In this document: one piece after another, positions 5,134-5,517 of the stretch | How positions within the stretch are numbered: the first letter of the stretch is position 1 | How the letters are laid out: every line of letters starts with the position of its first letter | From: an uncultured Clostridium sp. | GTDB taxonomy: Bacteria; Bacillota; Clostridia; UBA1212; UBA1255 | DNA: 5,517 nt | Direction: 5' to 3' | NCBI GenBank assembly: GCA_900555605.1 | Contig: USLW01000162.1 | Coordinates: 1 to 5,517 of the forward strand | Notes under the pieces: generated by a model | What the model saw: only the letters and a program-made list of their open reading frames with translations | Databases searched by the model: none | Told to the model about the DNA's origin: nothing | Translations under genes and position numbers: made by a program

Positions 5134-5155
5134 CAGTTTTATTAAACATTGTTGC
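5130..5155. promoter_or_regulatory. Inverted repeat overlapping the -35, candidate operator
   Basis: GCAACA (5130-5135) and TGTTGC (5150-5155) are perfect inverted copies with 14 bases between, about two helical turns centre to centre. The left arm overlaps the -35 box of the transporter promoter. A regulator binding here could sense the transported sugar; this is inference. Confidence 0.35.
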
Positions 5156-5208
5156 TTCAATGTGTATAAATTTTGAACTGTATATTTCTGTATACAAAAA
5201 GCGGGCAT

Positions 5209-5240
5209 AAAAAATCCTCCGTACATTACATACGGAGGAT
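5209..5240 (-). terminator. Rho-independent terminator of the upstream paralogous transporter
   Basis: A 10-bp perfect stem (5214-5223 with 5231-5240, ATCCTCCGTA / TACGGAGGAT), 7-base loop, followed on the - strand by a T-run ending near 5209 (GGATTTTTTA). It lies 27 bases after the stop of the partial transporter and separates it from the next gene. The arms include an AGGAGG-like core, which is coincidental. Confidence 0.85.
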
Positions 5241-5266
5241 AATTTCTATTTGTTATGAGGAAGTCT

Positions 5267-5517
5267 TTACAGCTCGCTCTTGCTGTTGCCGATCTCCATC
5301 TGAGCCTTTGCGAGTTTCTCGAGCGCTTCAAGGTCGCCGGAGGTTGCCTCCTTGGACATTGCGGCTCTTCTCTCAAGCAGCTCTTCGTACATCTTCTCCT
5401 TCTTCTTATCGTTCAGATCATAGAAGAGCATCGGAATGATGCCGAGGGAGGTTGTGATGAACGGGATGATGGTGAACATTGCAAACAGACCGAACTTGGT
5501 GTTATCCGACTGCGCGG
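5267..5517 (-). CDS. Second GPH-type symporter, C-terminal end only (5' part outside window)
   Basis: The frame is open from the right window edge and gives 83 codons to TAA at 5267-5269. It holds the last transmembrane segment (FAMFTIIPFITTSLGIIPMLFY) and the charged tail DLNDKKKEKMYEELLERRAA through KAQMEIGNSKSEL. By eye 67 of 82 aligned residues match the end of the transporter at 3496-5070, with most differences in the membrane part and the extreme C-terminus, so it is a tandem paralogue. The codons differ at many synonymous positions, so the duplication is not recent. It ends at its own hairpin terminator. Substrate unknown; being next to its paralogue suggests related glycosides or a two-transporter sugar locus. 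Confidence 0.9.
   Translation of the reverse strand, partial: AQSDNTKFGLFAMFTIIPFITTSLGIIPMLFYDLNDKKKEKMYEELLERRAAMSKEATSGDLEALEKLAKAQMEIGNSKSEL

Noticed and set aside
5163..5195. Three TGTATA copies between the transporters
   Set aside because: Irregular spacing and AT-rich sequence make chance likely; no clear regulatory arrangement.
1..5517. CRISPR array, tRNA, rRNA, transposase or integrase genes
   Set aside because: I looked for regularly spaced repeats, clover-leaf signals and transposase motifs and saw none in the window.

Overview
The window looks like a chromosomal piece from a gut-type Clostridia (Bacillota), possibly Oscillospirales. The main evidence is an IreB-family protein, which is known only from Firmicutes, together with strong AGGAGG ribosome binding sites, short intrinsic terminators and GPH-type sugar transporters. 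Genus cannot be fixed from the sequence. Base composition is patchy: GC-rich phosphatase, ireB and transporter genes alternate with AT-rich islands (the Ymh-family fragment and the GNAT gene), which suggests accessory insertions.

Left third (1-1856): the end of a low-molecular-weight protein tyrosine phosphatase overlaps the start of a KilA-N domain gene. That gene stops after about 40 codons. Its remaining ~235 codons lie downstream on the opposite strand, and a second gene (TIGR02391/Ymh family, zinc ribbon plus HEPN-like RNLYQH motif) is split the same way in mirror image. Flipping 471-1421 in silico rejoins both genes in frame at once. This is therefore a clean 951-bp inversion that breaks two genes with one event. 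The KilA-N part also carries an in-frame stop and a one-base frameshift, so that gene is dead in either orientation; the Ymh gene would be intact if flipped back. The ancestral order was phosphatase - KilA-N - Ymh, all on the + strand.

Middle (1857-2830): a gene-poor stretch with a perfect 19-bp terminator-like hairpin and a GC-rich, hairpin-dense segment that resembles a dispersed intergenic repeat. It is followed by ireB as a stand-alone transcription unit with its own promoter and terminator, without its usual alaS and ruvX neighbours, and then by more small hairpins.

Right half (2831-5517), all on the - strand: a GNAT acetyltransferase with a dyad just upstream of its start; a complete GPH (MFS_2) cation/sugar symporter with a TTG start and its own sigma-70 promoter; and the C-terminal end of a second, paralogous symporter that continues beyond the window. 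The two transporters lie in tandem, each followed by a hairpin, and share an almost identical charged cytosolic tail.

The most notable item is the double-gene-splitting inversion. The Ymh/KilA-N pair is a plausible remnant of a defence or mobile cassette, but nothing here proves a new functioning system.
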